A stretch of 64,000 nt of DNA from Ixodes scapularis (lineage: Eukaryota; Arthropoda; Arachnida; Ixodida; Ixodidae), in contig NW_024609958.1 in the NCBI RefSeq assembly GCF_016920785.2, forward strand, positions 1 to 64,000. The letters are read 5' to 3'. Position 1 is the first letter of the stretch; each line of letters starts with the position of its first letter. Positions 22,340 through 32,539 of this stretch are shown here, piece by piece. Under the pieces are notes generated by a model. The model had not been told where the DNA came from. It was given only the letters and a program-made list of their open reading frames with translations, and did no database searches. A program made the position numbers and the translations under genes.

Positions 22340-23384
22340 ACGACGCCAGGTTTTTACAGCGGAGCTGTTAAGGGCTAGTTTTCCTAAGATCGTGTCCCCA
22401 GCAAAGAAACGTCAACACAAATCTCTGGTTGCCACCGTCGCTCATAGATGGTGCTAGTTGTCCAGAGTGTTGTGTTTGCGGGTTGTCCGCTTGCCGCCAT
22501 CGCTCATAGAGCGCGCCATTTCTTCGGAGGGAGAAGAGCGGGAACGGAACGAGTGGCGATGTGCGCAGCAGCGCGAATGGTTTCACAACCGTTGCGAGGC
22601 CGCTATTAGTGATGTGCGTGGCCAAAAGGGTCGCTGTGGTGAGCTTTCCACGATTGGCCAAACCATGGGCATATGAATATTGTCAGATTGTCAACTTTGA
22701 CGGTGTTAGTTTCGGATTGCGATGGCTCCTAGCTTCTACTGTGCTTTTTAAACACACCATCGAACTCGTCGTCGCACCCGATGGTAAGTAACCAGAATAA
22801 CAACTGGTGACGTCACGGCGAGGCAAATCCCAGTCGTGACGTCACAGAGGGAAACCATAAGAGGGCGCCACCGAAACATCTCGGCGCTAATCGCCTAAAG
22901 TTCGACTACGTCGGGCCCTTCAGGTTCCCTTGTGAGGGAAGAGCAAATCGCTCGCCTGGAAAGCCACCGCCGTGAACAGAAGCTACAGCTCCGCTGCTCT
23001 TTCTTGTTCACCAGAGTGGAAAGGCTGAATATTTTGTAGCGTGAGCTACATTGGGCCCAGGTTGAGCAATTTCGCGTGGATTGCAAAATGGAGCCGTGCT
23101 CCGTGCTGCGCATGAGCGAGGAGCAGTGACGTCACACGGCGCACAGCTGGCGCGCCGGAGCCGCCGCCGCCGCGCCCGCCTCGCCGGTCGCCGCATTCCA
23201 GAGGAGTGACGTCATAGCCGCGGCAGACTCACTGACGCCGCCGCGTGCCCAGCTATGCGCCTCCGTTGCGCAGTAGCCAAGTCTGACGCTCCACCGGAGC
23301 CGCTTGATTGCGCCTCTCATTTTGTGCGCATAAGCTCACGCTACGTATATCCTGGCATAGCCGAGCTAAGCCAACGCAATTTTT
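22340..23384. other. GC-rich insertion within duplicated block, no gene recognised
   Basis: About 1 kb of moderately GC-rich DNA with several GACGTCA/TGACGTC words (about 22808, 22840, 23126, 23206). ORFs up to about 97 codons on both strands have no recognised domain. Confidence 0.4.
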
Positions 23385-24148
23385 TTCTTCTATCTACTCT
23401 GGAAGATGCCTCTGCAAAGCGTTCGTGTTCGCGGCGGTCTGGAAATCACTACGAGACGACATTCATCAGAGCCAGTAATTGATCAAATTTACGTGAGAAG
23501 TATTTTCTTAATGTTAAATTGTTCCTCGCTTGCCGGCGGATTGCGTAGACTTGGTGGAATTGAGATGATCGCGACAGTTTTTGACGGCTCATGCAGAGGA
23601 TCTGTGTTCTCGAATTCGCGGTCTCGAGTAAAATGAGTTAGCGTAGAGTGCGGCCCTGAACGTAGCTCTGAGCTGAGCTAAGTCAGCCATAGAAACTAAG
23701 GTTAACTGCTACACAGAAATCTCTATGCCGGTCTGGTCGCATTCAACACGAAATGCTTTTGCGAGGAGCTGCACCATGGCGCCACTGTCTTGTCGCTTAC
23801 TTCTGGTTGCTACAACACACAACGAGGAGGAAGCGTCAGCTTTTGGATACAACATTTGACGTCAAAATCAATGCCGTCGCTTCTCAGTGTTGCCAGTAGA
23901 GCGGCAATTAGTGATCAGGACGCGTAAGCTTCAAAATTTGTTTTCTCAAAAGAAAGTAAATATTTTAATGAGATATTTCATAAACATATTCAAGGGTAAA
24001 TATTTAGTACACGCTGAATGTTTTATAAAAATCGATGGCCATTGATATTTCGCTGGAGCTCTCCTTTGAGGACGTTGACCCTACATTACGAGAAAAAGAA
24101 TTGCGGTGTCGAGTTTCGAGGCTATATTTGTTCATCTTTCTCTTTTAG

Positions 24149-24247
24149 GAGGACGTTTCCGTTAAACTTTGATGATGTGTCGCAATATAAGCAACATGCA
24201 GCTCGCACTTTTCGCCGTAGTGCTTATTCTACCGGTTTTTGAGGGAG
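24149..24247 (+). CDS. Exon 2: start codon and signal peptide
   Basis: The acceptor is a long pyrimidine stretch ending TTTTAG (24143-24148) and the donor is GTAAGT at 24248. Three in-frame ATGs occur at 24172, 24175 and 24196. The third is preferred because its context GCAACATG fits the arthropod consensus and it directly opens a compact signal peptide, MQLALFAVVLILPVF. The earlier ATGs have poor contexts and would only add eight residues. The exon ends after one base of a codon, which the first two bases of the exon at 31884 complete as Glu. Signal cleavage is expected just around that junction, so the mature peptide is encoded entirely by the later exons, a common layout for arthropod secreted peptides. 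Confidence 0.75.
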
Positions 24248-24249
24248 GT

Positions 24250-25302
24250 AAGTCGTATAAAGAGGTTGTTGTTACACTTTATGACGATAAGAATGGCGCG
24301 ACGACTTGGGGAGGACGGTTTACAAAAGGGGGGGGGGGGGTATAAAGGTATATAGTTATATATTTAACAAATATGACATTTTTTTTCTGCTTTATTTTTT
24401 CGGAACACTTTTTTTGCCAGGTTTCGTTCTTGAAGAAACACCTGTCAATGAACACCGCCGCTGCTCTCTGAACGTGGTTTGATATTGCAACCGATGCTTT
24501 AGAGTTTAAAACATCAGGTGTTTGACGAGGTTGGAACAAGTAGTGTTAGTTCACACCTGACCAAAAGGAAGACAGCGCATCGCATAGCCTTTAAAGGTGC
24601 CTTGAAGGGGTTCATGAGATCGTCTAAATATGGCGATAACTCACTCTCCGGGCTCTAAGCATCCTGGAAATTCGTAAATGGTAGCGATGCTCGGCCGATT
24701 TCCCTATTTAAAAAGCAAAGTTTGAAAACACTGAAATCATCTCTCGCGATGGAAGGAGCGTTGTTCCGGAAGCCAGGTCGACACGTGACCAATGAAAACG
24801 TGACATTTCGTTGAGATTGCAAACGCTGTTATTACGAAATCTGTAGCTTTTGTAGATGATAAAAGCTAATAAGAGAGTAGTCAAAAGATGTTAGCTTTTC
24901 GCCGAGAGGGAACTTTTCATTGCAATAATCGTTTCATAAAGAGAGCACCGTGTTTGTTAATTTGTTTGTCTTCCGCGGGAGTGATGTGTCCGGTCGTCAG
25001 CTCTCGAGCGCGCGTTGGTTTGAATCGTGGTCCGGGCTGTAAGGCAAGTAAACCGCGCGCATTCAAGATATCACTCCGCGGTTCCACCGGTCGTTAGGCG
25101 CCAGGATCCTTCGTTTGCCATTGGCTGACAGTGGTCCTGGTTTCGGAACATGCACTTCCTATCGTCAAAGACGACCTCGGTGTGTCGCAATATTTGATTG
25201 TATTTTAGTAGAGAAATAGGCCGCATATCGTAATGATTTAGAGATTTCTTAAATACTTAGAGCCAGGAGTGAGTTATTGCCATATAGGCGATCTCAGAAA
25301 CC
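24250..25302. other. Intronic (intron 2), G-run and no exon seen
   Basis: Contains a G-run near 24331-24340. A short ATG-initiated ORF at 24888-25097 has no domain. Nothing else is supported. Confidence 0.5.
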
Positions 25303-25310
25303 TCCTCAGG

Positions 25311-25907
25311 CAACGTTAATGAAATACTCAGTTGGGAAACTCGCCGACGAAACCTGGGCCGCTGGCGTCCACCGAGACCGTGCTAAATACGACAACAGCG
25401 CCACTCTGTATCATTTGTCTGTACTGTGGTCACCTTGAGCTTTTAGAAAGCATGTTTTAGCGTAAAAACAAACGAAAAAAAGGACTCTTTTTGTATGAAA
25501 TTTCTTGGACTTTGGTCCAAAATGAAGGGCGCGCGATGTTTTCTAAAATCTTTAGTTTGCAAGGTTTTGCGGCACAATTAATATTGCTTTTATACAACCA
25601 TGCCTCAGCGGTGGTTTCAGGTAGCGCGTCCCGACCTAGGTGCATTTTAGCTTCGGTAGTAAGACGCGGCGCGACCGCTGGGCAGACGGGGGTGGCACCC
25701 GTGTAACCTCTTCCGCTGTATCTGCTTCGGCGCCAAAATGGCCGATTAAAGCCGAAATAGACGTCACGTGCAGTTCCTCGAGTGGCCGCTGCGTGAGAAA
25801 TGGCGGCGTTGTGTTCGCCATTAGCTCGGTTCTCGAGGACAGGTCGGGGCCACTTTTTCAAAGCGGTCTCTATGGCAGTTCCCCAACTGAGAGGTTTAGT
25901 AACGTTG
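25311..25907. mobile_element. hAT-like MITE, copy 2
   Basis: Body colinear with the MITE at 6242-6816 (AAACCTGGGCCGCTGGCGTC, CAACAGCGCCACTCT). The TIRs (CAACGTTA...TAACGTTG) are more diverged. The flanks TCCTCAGG (25303-25310) and TCCTCAAG (25908-25915) are an 8-bp TSD with one mismatch, so this copy is older. ORFs on both strands read through it but have no domain. Confidence 0.8.
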
Positions 25908-26439
25908 TCCTCAAGGCACATAAAATTGAAAGGATAAAACACCAGTCCTCAGATTACCTTTGGCAGTCTCACACAGGCTGCACCGCTAAACTGCTAATAT
26001 TTTGTCTATACAAAAGCGTTCAAGGAAGTGAATTTTGTTGGATGTAGCAGATGAAGCTCTCGCGACCCCCCGGGGTTTTGCGGTTTTGGAAACTGTAGAG
26101 ATGGTTAAGCAACCAGTTATTAAAAATGTACCTAATGTCTAGTGCTCAAAAAATGAAAGCCGTTTACAATTCCCTGTAACGCCGGTTAGAGCGCAGCTCT
26201 TGAGGAGGAGGATGGAAGCGTACTGAGGGATAGGTAACTCCTTGAGGTCACGTGACCTCAAGGGGGGGTCGTATGACATCGGAGGGTCACGCGACGTCGA
26301 GGGAGGGGGGTCACGTAATACCAGGGGGTCACACAACCTCAGGGGGTCACGTTACCTCATGGGATCACGTGACCTCATGGGGGTCACGTGACCAGGGGAT
26401 CACGTGACCTCAGGTGGGTCACGTGCAGGGACTCAAACC

Positions 26440-26580
26440 GTAACCGCAACCGAAACCGAAAACCGTTTAGGAACGAAATTTTTTCTGTAATCGTAACCGG
26501 AACGAAACCGTTATTTGATATTTATAAAAACCGTAACCGTAACCGGAACCGTAAATTATTCACCGGTAACCGGTTTTAAC
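26440..26580. repeat. CCGTAA/CCGAAA subterminal repeats (left)
   Basis: More than ten CCGTAAC, CCGAAAC or CCGGAAC words in 140 bp, mirrored at 31080-31205 in the opposite half of the same element. Short and irregular, unlike a telomeric array. Confidence 0.7.
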
Positions 26581-26987
26581 CAATATTAACCGAAAAATAA
26601 ACTATTAGTTTTTCTGAAGTATGACCTGGAGGAGGGATCTTAAATTGTTGTGGCCATTTGACAGAGTTACTGTCAGCGAGTGGTGCATCTGGTTACATAT
26701 TTCCGTTCAATCTGACTTTAGGATTAAGAATACTCAGATTGAATTAGTGGTCGAGCTTATAATTAAAAAAATTCTGTATTTCTAAATCTGCCACACTCCT
26801 ACATCGCTACATGTATTCAGTACGTGTCGCTTTCAGTGTATTAACTAATAAGTTCGAATTCTCAGGTGTCCATCCAACTCGGTTCTATCAAAACCAGCGA
26901 TGTTCCTGACATGCAGTAGCCAGTATAAAGAAACGAGGTAAATTGGCCATCATGCAGAGCTGGCGGAATAGAAAACCTGGGCCCGTT

Positions 26988-28575
26988 TGCTCGAAGCGCT
27001 AACCGCGGCTAAAGTTAGCAGCAGTACCTAGGAGAGGGAGTTTGAAATCACGTGACTGGGGGCTGGGATGCCGGGAAGCATGGCGGCGCCCCGGTGCGTG
27101 AGCGCCGCTCGCTTTGTAACTAATATGTCGTTGTAGCTGCACTATCGGGCGCGTTAGTCAGCAACGAATGGTTCACGAGGCTTTCGCTTTGCCTTACCTC
27201 GCTTAAATCGCAAAGCACGAGCAATGACTTCGCGGCATTTGTTGCATAGTCTTTCGATTCTGGCCTTTCTAAGCCTAAATGAACGCGATAAGTGTCGGCA
27301 TGGCAACGTCTTTGGAAAGCGGATGGCCTTGACTCAATCGACCGGATATTAATAGTACACAAAAGAAGACCAGCGTCCCGCCCCGACAGACCTTTTTCTA
27401 AATTACCCAAGCATCGAGAAGAACGCTGGAAGTGTAATTCTATGGTCCGCGCTCGCTGTCCTTCCTCTTATAAAAGATTCGAAGTAAATAATCATTATAA
27501 GACTTGGACGAACGCGCGTGCAAGGCAAAATTTGTTTTAGACTTTTTCCTTTAGAACGATAGGCCCGTAGCTCACAAGTTTTGAGCAGCGCTGCAGGCGA
27601 GCAAAATAGAATATTTGGCTCGCGTTTCGAACATGCATCAATACGCTTCCCCACTAGAGTTTTTTCTACTCAGTTCCATTCTAAGTTCCAGCGTAGCAGA
27701 GGCTACAAGAGCGAGCTGCGAGCTTTCCGCGTCCCTGCCAAGCACGCGCGCTCGTGCAGTGCGAGCATCGTTCAGGATGACGCGCTTTTCCGAGTAGCTT
27801 CGGCTTCACTATCACGTAAAGTGAAATATACGTGCTCGCGGAAGCTGTGAAAGAAAGCAAATATGAAAGGAATGTTTAATGGAACGCTGCGGCCGCAAGC
27901 AGCATAATTCTGTTCTTTTTTTTTAACTTTTTTTAGACGTTTTGTTACCGCACATCTACAGATGCTGACAGCGGCTTGTATTCGAACGTGGCACGTGCAA
28001 AATCGAACGTTACAGCGCCACACGGATGATGCAGCCAGCAAAACTTGGTCGCGTCTTGCATAAGTCTTCCGGACGCGCTCGCGCCCCCTGCCCTGAGCAA
28101 CGGGTATATTACTACTGCATACGCCAGCACGCGCAATGCCTGCAACTACACTCGTAGCATGCACCTCGGTGCTTGGGAAATTTGTGTGCTATCAATACAA
28201 GGCCGATTGAGTCAAGGCAATCCACTTTCCAAAGACGTTTCCATGCATGCCGACAATTATCGTGTTCATTTAGGCTTAAGAATGGCCAGAATCGAAATAC
28301 TATCTAAAAAATGCGGCGAGGTCATTGCTCATGCTTTGCGATTTAAGTGAGGTAAGGCAAAGCGAAAGCCTCCTGCACCATTAGTTACTGACTAACGCGC
28401 GCGATATTGCAGCTACAACGACATATTAGTTCCGAAGCGAGCGGCGCTCACTTTGCGGGGCACCGCCATGTTTTCCCGCATCCCTACCGATCCCTGTCAC
28501 ATGATCTCAGAATTCCTCTCCTAGGTACTGCGGCTAACTTTAGCCGCGGTTAGCGCTTCGAGCAAACGGGCCCTA
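26988..28575. mobile_element. Inverted-repeat element with ~370-bp arms, nested in the hAT
   Basis: The left arm begins GGGCCCGTTTGCTCGAAGCG and the right arm ends with its complement at 28575. Complementarity continues inward (CGCGGCTAAAGTTAGC, GTCGTTGTAGCTGCA, TTGACTCAATCGACC) to about 27355 and 28185. The interior 27360-28180 carries short ORFs without recognised domains. The arms are diverged by several percent by eye. Confidence 0.7.
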
Positions 28576-29267
28576 AAGCCCCTGTATCCTGGGAAAAGTG
28601 GCGCCTTCATTGTTGTGGAAACGCGCGAGACACGTTCAGCGCGCCACTTCTGGAAAGAACATGGCGTCTGAAATCTAGCTCAGTGCTGCGCTGTGCCGTT
28701 ATGACCTTCCCAAGGGATGCACGTTGCACGTGCCTCGTGCATCGACGCACTTTGCGCTACTTTTGAAACATGAAGGGGCTTTAATGGGCCCTGTTGTTCA
28801 TTAATAATGTTTATGTTGTTTATTTAGTGTGAAACGTGTCGCGAGTGACGATTTTGAAACAACACAGAAAGAAAAAAAAAAGTCAGGGGTTTGACATTGG
28901 CGTTTTGTATTATATACATAATATATATATATATATATATATATATGCTCGGGCTGAGAGTGGTGGAAGGAGCGAGGAAACGTCAGAAGGGTGTCCGAGT
29001 TTTTTTCTTTTCCTTCCCGCGCCGAGACCCTTCTTCAAACCGAGTGGCACCCGCCGCCTAAAGCCCCTTCATGTTTCAAAAGTAGCGCAATGTTCGTCGA
29101 TGCACAAGGCACGTGCAACGTGCAGCCCTTGGGAAGATCATGGCGGCACAGCGCAACACTTAGCTATTTCAGACGGCATGAATTTCCCAGAAGTAGCGCG
29201 TCGCATGTGCCTCGAGCATTTAACAACAATGAACGGCGCCACTTTTCCCAGGATAGAGGGGCTTTAC
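28574..29267. repeat. Pair of ~210-bp MITE copies in inverted orientation (TAAAGCCCCT ends)
   Basis: 28574-28782 starts TAAAGCCCCTGTATCC and ends AAGGGGCTTTA. 29058-29267 is the same unit reversed. Each unit has its own TAAAGCCCCT/AGGGGCTTTA terminal inverted repeats. The spacer includes an (AT)n tract at 28916-28946. Confidence 0.65.
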
Positions 29268-29926
29268 CGTCGCCGGCACTGCCACGCCTCTCAGCTTCTC
29301 AACATGACAAAAGAAAAAGCCAAGGAGAAGGATGCCTCCTCGTCAAACGCGCCAACGCGCCACCCTCGTCCAACAGACATGGGATGCAATTTCTGCCTCC
29401 TTCGCCTGAACCCTGGGAGCTGCCCTGCTCCCAATCGTCGATGGCCTGGCCAATCTCGCCCCACACGGCCAGCAGTCTCAACAGTCTCTCTCGCAAAACT
29501 GTGAATGCGAGCTATTCGAACGTCGGCACGGTGAGCTCGAACATCCACAGACGCGCCGAGAGATCGCTTCCAGCATCGCCGGAGGCCTCCCCCTGCCACC
29601 GCCGGAGGTATGGCTTCTACGAGAATCATTTCTACCAGAGCCACCAGCGCAATCCAACTACCTCTGATAGAGCCCCCACCACCCATGCCGGAGCGAGGGT
29701 CCGTCATGCCTACGACATTCTGAGCGACCTCGCCCAGGACACCATAAGTTTCTCCACGAGAGATGTCCATGAGATCAGGCATCTCCCCCGCCATCGGTTC
29801 TACTGGGATGACATGCTCCCCGAACACCAGCACCTCACTTTCGATAGACTGGAACTCTTCCACGTCGTCGCGAGAGGAAACTGTAGGACGGCAGTCCTAT
29901 CCCAGACGTCGAGGATTCGAGTCTGA
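28991..29926 (+). CDS. Unassigned 311-codon ORF inside the hAT
   Basis: Begins inside the right MITE unit, so the first ~90 codons are certainly repeat-derived. From about 29270 the sequence is GC-rich and Ser/Pro/Arg/His-rich with no recognised domain. The minus strand is also open over 29291-29863 (190 codons) and encodes an acidic, Gly-rich protein that looks at least as natural, so strand choice is uncertain. It may be a decayed transposon gag-like or host exon. Listed because it is the longest unexplained open stretch in the window. Confidence 0.2.
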   Translation: MSEFFSFPSRAETLLQTEWHPPPKAPSCFKSSAMFVDAQGTCNVQPLGRSWRHSATLSYFRRHEFPRSSASHVPRAFNNNERRHFSQDRGALPSPALPRLSASQHDKRKSQGEGCLLVKRANAPPSSNRHGMQFLPPSPEPWELPCSQSSMAWPISPHTASSLNSLSRKTVNASYSNVGTVSSNIHRRAERSLPASPEASPCHRRRYGFYENHFYQSHQRNPTTSDRAPTTHAGARVRHAYDILSDLAQDTISFSTRDVHEIRHLPRHRFYWDDMLPEHQHLTFDRLELFHVVARGNCRTAVLSQTSRIRV

Positions 29927-29988
29927 GGTTTTCAGAGAGCTCCCCGACCAGCTACCCAACCAGCCTCGACGCGGACGCCACACGCCTC

Positions 29989-30627
29989 GTGCTCCCGCGC
30001 ACACCAGCTACCGCCCAGACACCAAGTCGAAGAGGCCCCCTAATCGTGAGTCAGGCAGCTAAGCTGAGTCTTCGAAACCCACCAGTGCCGTCATCGACGG
30101 CACAGTCGTCTCCTCGACGCTCCTGTGCGTTTTTCCTGTCGAGGACATTCTCGCCCATGCTCTTTGCGAGGCTGGCGTCTCGGCCGACCGTGCCCGATCT
30201 TGATCTTGGATCGAAGAAAACGACCCAATGGATCCCGACTCGACAACCACCGCCACCGAGCGAATCCTGGAGTGGCTCAGCAGGACCGGCAGTCATTGAG
30301 CCCCACGCCGATGACGGCTCCTTCGACACGTACGATGGCAAGGAGGAAAAGCACACCAACACAAAGGAACACACTACAGACAAACAAAGCGTCGTCGAAG
30401 ACTCTCAGTCGGACCTGGGTAGCACTGCCTACAAGTCAAAAGCGACGGGACCTACACCGCCAGTCCACTCGACCCAGGCACCTGAAGTCGACTGGGCAGC
30501 GTTTAGTGAGGCAAGTAGTTTTCACGGGCCGCCCGACTACGGCGGACTTCCCATTCGCTGCACGAAGGCTTCTTGCCTCACGGCCCGCCCAGCCCTGCTC
30601 TCAATTTTATTACTTCATTCCACTTAG
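29989..30627 (+). CDS. Unassigned 212-codon ORF inside the hAT
   Basis: Pro/Ser/Thr-rich N-terminal part and an acidic stretch (DDGSFDTYDGKEEKHTN), then KATGPTPPVHSTQAPEVDW. Another plus-strand frame is open over 30125-30700. No domain was recognised and no splice signals were assigned. Could belong with the ORF at 28991-29926 as one frameshifted gene. Confidence 0.25.
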   Translation: MLPRTPATAQTPSRRGPLIVSQAAKLSLRNPPVPSSTAQSSPRRSCAFFLSRTFSPMLFARLASRPTVPDLDLGSKKTTQWIPTRQPPPPSESWSGSAGPAVIEPHADDGSFDTYDGKEEKHTNTKEHTTDKQSVVEDSQSDLGSTAYKSKATGPTPPVHSTQAPEVDWAAFSEASSFHGPPDYGGLPIRCTKASCLTARPALLSILLLHST

Positions 30628-31079
30628 CAGTATTTTACTAGTGGATGGCTGTAGTTCTGTTCCTTCCTTCAGTGAAGCGAAGACTCGCCTGCATGTATGA
30701 GGTTGAAATCAACTGTAGCGACGAGAAAGTGCGAATGGTTCTTCGAGCATCAAGTGGGAACTTTCTTAGGGTAATTGTTTATAAATGGTGCCAAACAACA
30801 GAGTAGCGGTGTTTATTTTAATTTTTATTATATAGAACGCGATGATCCCCAAGTACTACAAGTAACATGTATGCTCGGGCATCAAACTAAATAATGTAAG
30901 TAGATGTAGTGAACAAGAGTTGGAGCTAGGAACGTGTGCAACTTCTGACCAATTAGAAGTATTAAGTCGTTTCTAGGTTCCTTGTATTTCATGTTATTGG
31001 ATATCTAAGACTACTTTAAACAGTTTTTTCTAAAATGGCTGTCTAGCATTTCAATTAGACAAATTATTGGAAAAACCGA

Positions 31080-31205
31080 AATAAACCGGTTTTTATGAAC
31101 GTGTAAGCGGTAACCGAAACCGTAAAAATTAAAACCGTAAAAAACCGAAACGAAACCGTTATCAACAGGAAGCGGTAACCGTAACCGTAACCGAAACGTT
31201 ATATT
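31080..31205. repeat. CCGTAA/CCGAAA subterminal repeats (right)
   Basis: Counterpart of the left array at 26440-26580: repeated AACCGTAA, CCGAAAC and GCGGTAACC words adjacent to the right TIR of the 4.8-kb hAT. Confidence 0.7.
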
Positions 31206-31379
31206 TTTCGGTTTGAGTCCCTGGTCACGTGACCTCAGGGGGTCACGTGACCTCGGAGGAGGAGGGAGAGGGGGTCGCATGACCTCAGGGGGTCACGTGA
31301 CCTCGCGGTTACGCCGACGGCGACGGCGACGCCGCTCAAGCCGGAAACGGGCCCCTAAGAGCTGCGCTCTAAAATAACA

Positions 31380-31860
31380 GATGATGATGTTTATTGATAT
31401 CATCGGATGTTTTGTGCAGGTCACCCGATTTGCAAATCTGACATTAAAATGTTTTATTTATTAACTTGAAATGAATTTTGTTGCGAATAAAAACTATTGA
31501 CAAAAGTAGAACTTAATATCAAAGTGTAATTAAGCAAACTTGTGACTACAATAGTAGAAAGGTACCAGCATTTTACGCAATGCTCACGCAACGCACAGTG
31601 TATGCTATGATAATGCAATTATTGCAAAGGTGCAAGCGAGCTGGACAAGAATAACGATAACAATCACTGGAGAAGTGGAACAAGGGGACAAAGGACAAAC
31701 AGAAATCTCCAAACTCTGTTTTGAGATTTGTAATGTTTCGAAATTTAAGTTTTTCCTTTGTCCACCTTTGTTCCCCCTCTCCAGGAATTATTATCAGTGC
31801 TAGCGTTTGTTTATATACGCAGTACTAGAACTCACAATATTCTCCTTGCTTCGCTGTTCC
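31380..31860. other. Intronic, no exon seen before 31884
   Basis: AT-rich, includes short similarity between TTTGTCCACC/GGGGACAAAGG segments (about 31683 and 31757) in inverted orientation. No gene. Confidence 0.5.
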
Positions 31861-31883
31861 TTCATAACATTTTTTTTTTTCAG

Positions 31884-31960
31884 AGGGGTTTGGTGTTGAT
31901 AATTGCTTTCGCGCTCTTTTTGGGAGTGGAAATAAATATTGCCAACGCTTTGGATATGGT
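31884..31960 (+). CDS. Exon 3: first cysteine pair of the mature peptide
   Basis: Preceded by a T-run and CAG (to 31883) and followed by GTAAGT (31961). Read with the two-base carry-over from exon 2, the 77 bases give 25 open codons beginning GFGVDNC and including GSGNKYC and FGYG, with two cysteines and several Gly residues. A longer ORF in another frame covers the same bases but encodes a hydrophobic run that ends inside the donor, so it is not favoured. The exon lies about 500 bp beyond the palindrome-rich element that the 4.8-kb hAT has split, so intron 2 has been enlarged by nested insertion. Confidence 0.75.
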
Positions 31961-31962
31961 GT

Positions 31963-32539
31963 AAGTCTTGCGAACAATCAAAAACAAATATATGTTTAGA
32001 TAATGCAAAGGGTCTTTCTATTTTTTTTTTATAACGCGAAGACTCATAATTCAATAACCGTTTGTACTAAAATCCTGGCTTTAGCATGAAACCCCGTAAT
32101 ATTTTAGGAAGCACTCACAATGTTACCAAGTTAGTGGCACATCGCGTAAACACAGGGACACATAAGGGGCCAATAAACGGCGATCTTTCTGTATCAACAT
32201 TTCTACAAGTGTAAGGGGGAGCAAGTAATTTGACTAGCTCGAAAGCAGTAGGTAATCAAGAAGGGAAAATTCATGGACTTAAATGTTTTGGAAGGTTTTA
32301 TTTTGGAAACTTTTCCTTACGTGAAAATATTTTAGAATTCTTAGCACGAAGAAATACCTGAGGTTTCTGATGCTCATTCGTTTCTTTCCGCTAAGGTGAC
32401 GCCGGTTTCTCACTAGCTTAATATCGCACATTCCAAGGTTATTTAAGACCTGGCGCAATCTCACAGAGCTCTACGGTGCGCTTGACGACCACCGCCGTCA
32501 TTGATCAACCCACGCACTAATAGCCCTTTCCTATAGACC
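31963..32539. other. Start of intron 3, nothing recognised
   Basis: AT-rich DNA between exon 3 and the hairpin region at 32540. No domain-bearing ORF or clear repeat structure. Confidence 0.45.

Larger units (their letters stand above)
18460..24060. repeat. Dispersed repeat, copy B, expanded by nested insertions
   Basis: Colinear with copy A (14715-15960). Left part 18460-18583 (CCATCTTGCCTTGACGTCAG), resuming at 20901 (CAAGCAACGACCAGCAAATG), then 21860-22010, and right part about 23740-24060 (ATTTGACGTCAAAATCAATG, TTTTATAAAAATCGATGGCC). The interruptions are the Kolobok-like element, an inverted-repeat element (21117-21600) and the block shared with 17555-17880. Exon 2 begins about 90 bp after its end. 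Confidence 0.6.
26426..31223. mobile_element. hAT-like element, 4.8 kb, 8-bp TSD GTCACGTG
   Basis: The ends CAGGGACTCAAACCG are exact inverted repeats. The flanks GTCACGTG (26418-26425 and 31224-31231) form an 8-bp duplication created from one unit of the host palindromic array. About 150 bp at each end is packed with CCGTAACC/GAAACCG words, which look like subterminal transposase-binding repeats. No hAT transposase with BED finger or dimerisation domain was recognised inside, and most of the interior consists of other inverted-repeat DNA (26988-29267) and unassigned ORFs (28991-30627). Confidence 0.8.
26188..31370. mobile_element. Palindrome-rich element type P, copy 1 (split by a hAT insertion)
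   Basis: The termini AGAGCGCAGCTCTT (26188) and AAGAGCTGCGCTCT (ending 31370) are inverted repeats, followed inward on the right by GGGGCCCGTTTCCGG and GCGGCGTCGCC. The interior outside the hAT is a tandem array of GGTCACGTGACCTC-type palindromes (26236-26425 and 31224-31300). The same termini bound the elements at 52846-53544 and 53655-54173, whose arrays use other palindromes. The TSD is unclear (TA is possible). Confidence 0.75.

Noticed and set aside
23126..23212. CRE-like TGACGTCA cluster as a promoter
   Set aside because: Single dispersed words in GC-rich repeat DNA, with no TATA/Inr or exon nearby.
26440..26580. Telomere-like repeats (CCGTAA)
   Set aside because: Units are irregular and mirrored at the other end of the same hAT element, as expected for subterminal transposase-binding repeats; arthropod telomeres typically use TTAGG.
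28836..29504. 222-codon ORF on the plus strand
   Set aside because: It runs through an A-run, an (AT)n microsatellite and a MITE unit before reaching any ordinary sequence; the reading frame is not supported by codon use or domains.
29291..29863. 190-codon minus-strand ORF as a definite gene
   Set aside because: Composition is plausible but there is no recognised domain, no splice evidence, and the plus strand is equally open; kept only as an uncertainty in the plus-strand entry.
31758..31964. 68-codon ORF with a hydrophobic stretch overlapping exon 3
   Set aside because: The hydrophobic reading (RGLVLIIAFALFLGV) uses a different frame from the phase demanded by exon 2 and ends inside the strong donor GTAAGT. 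The alternative frame gives the cysteine-rich exon.
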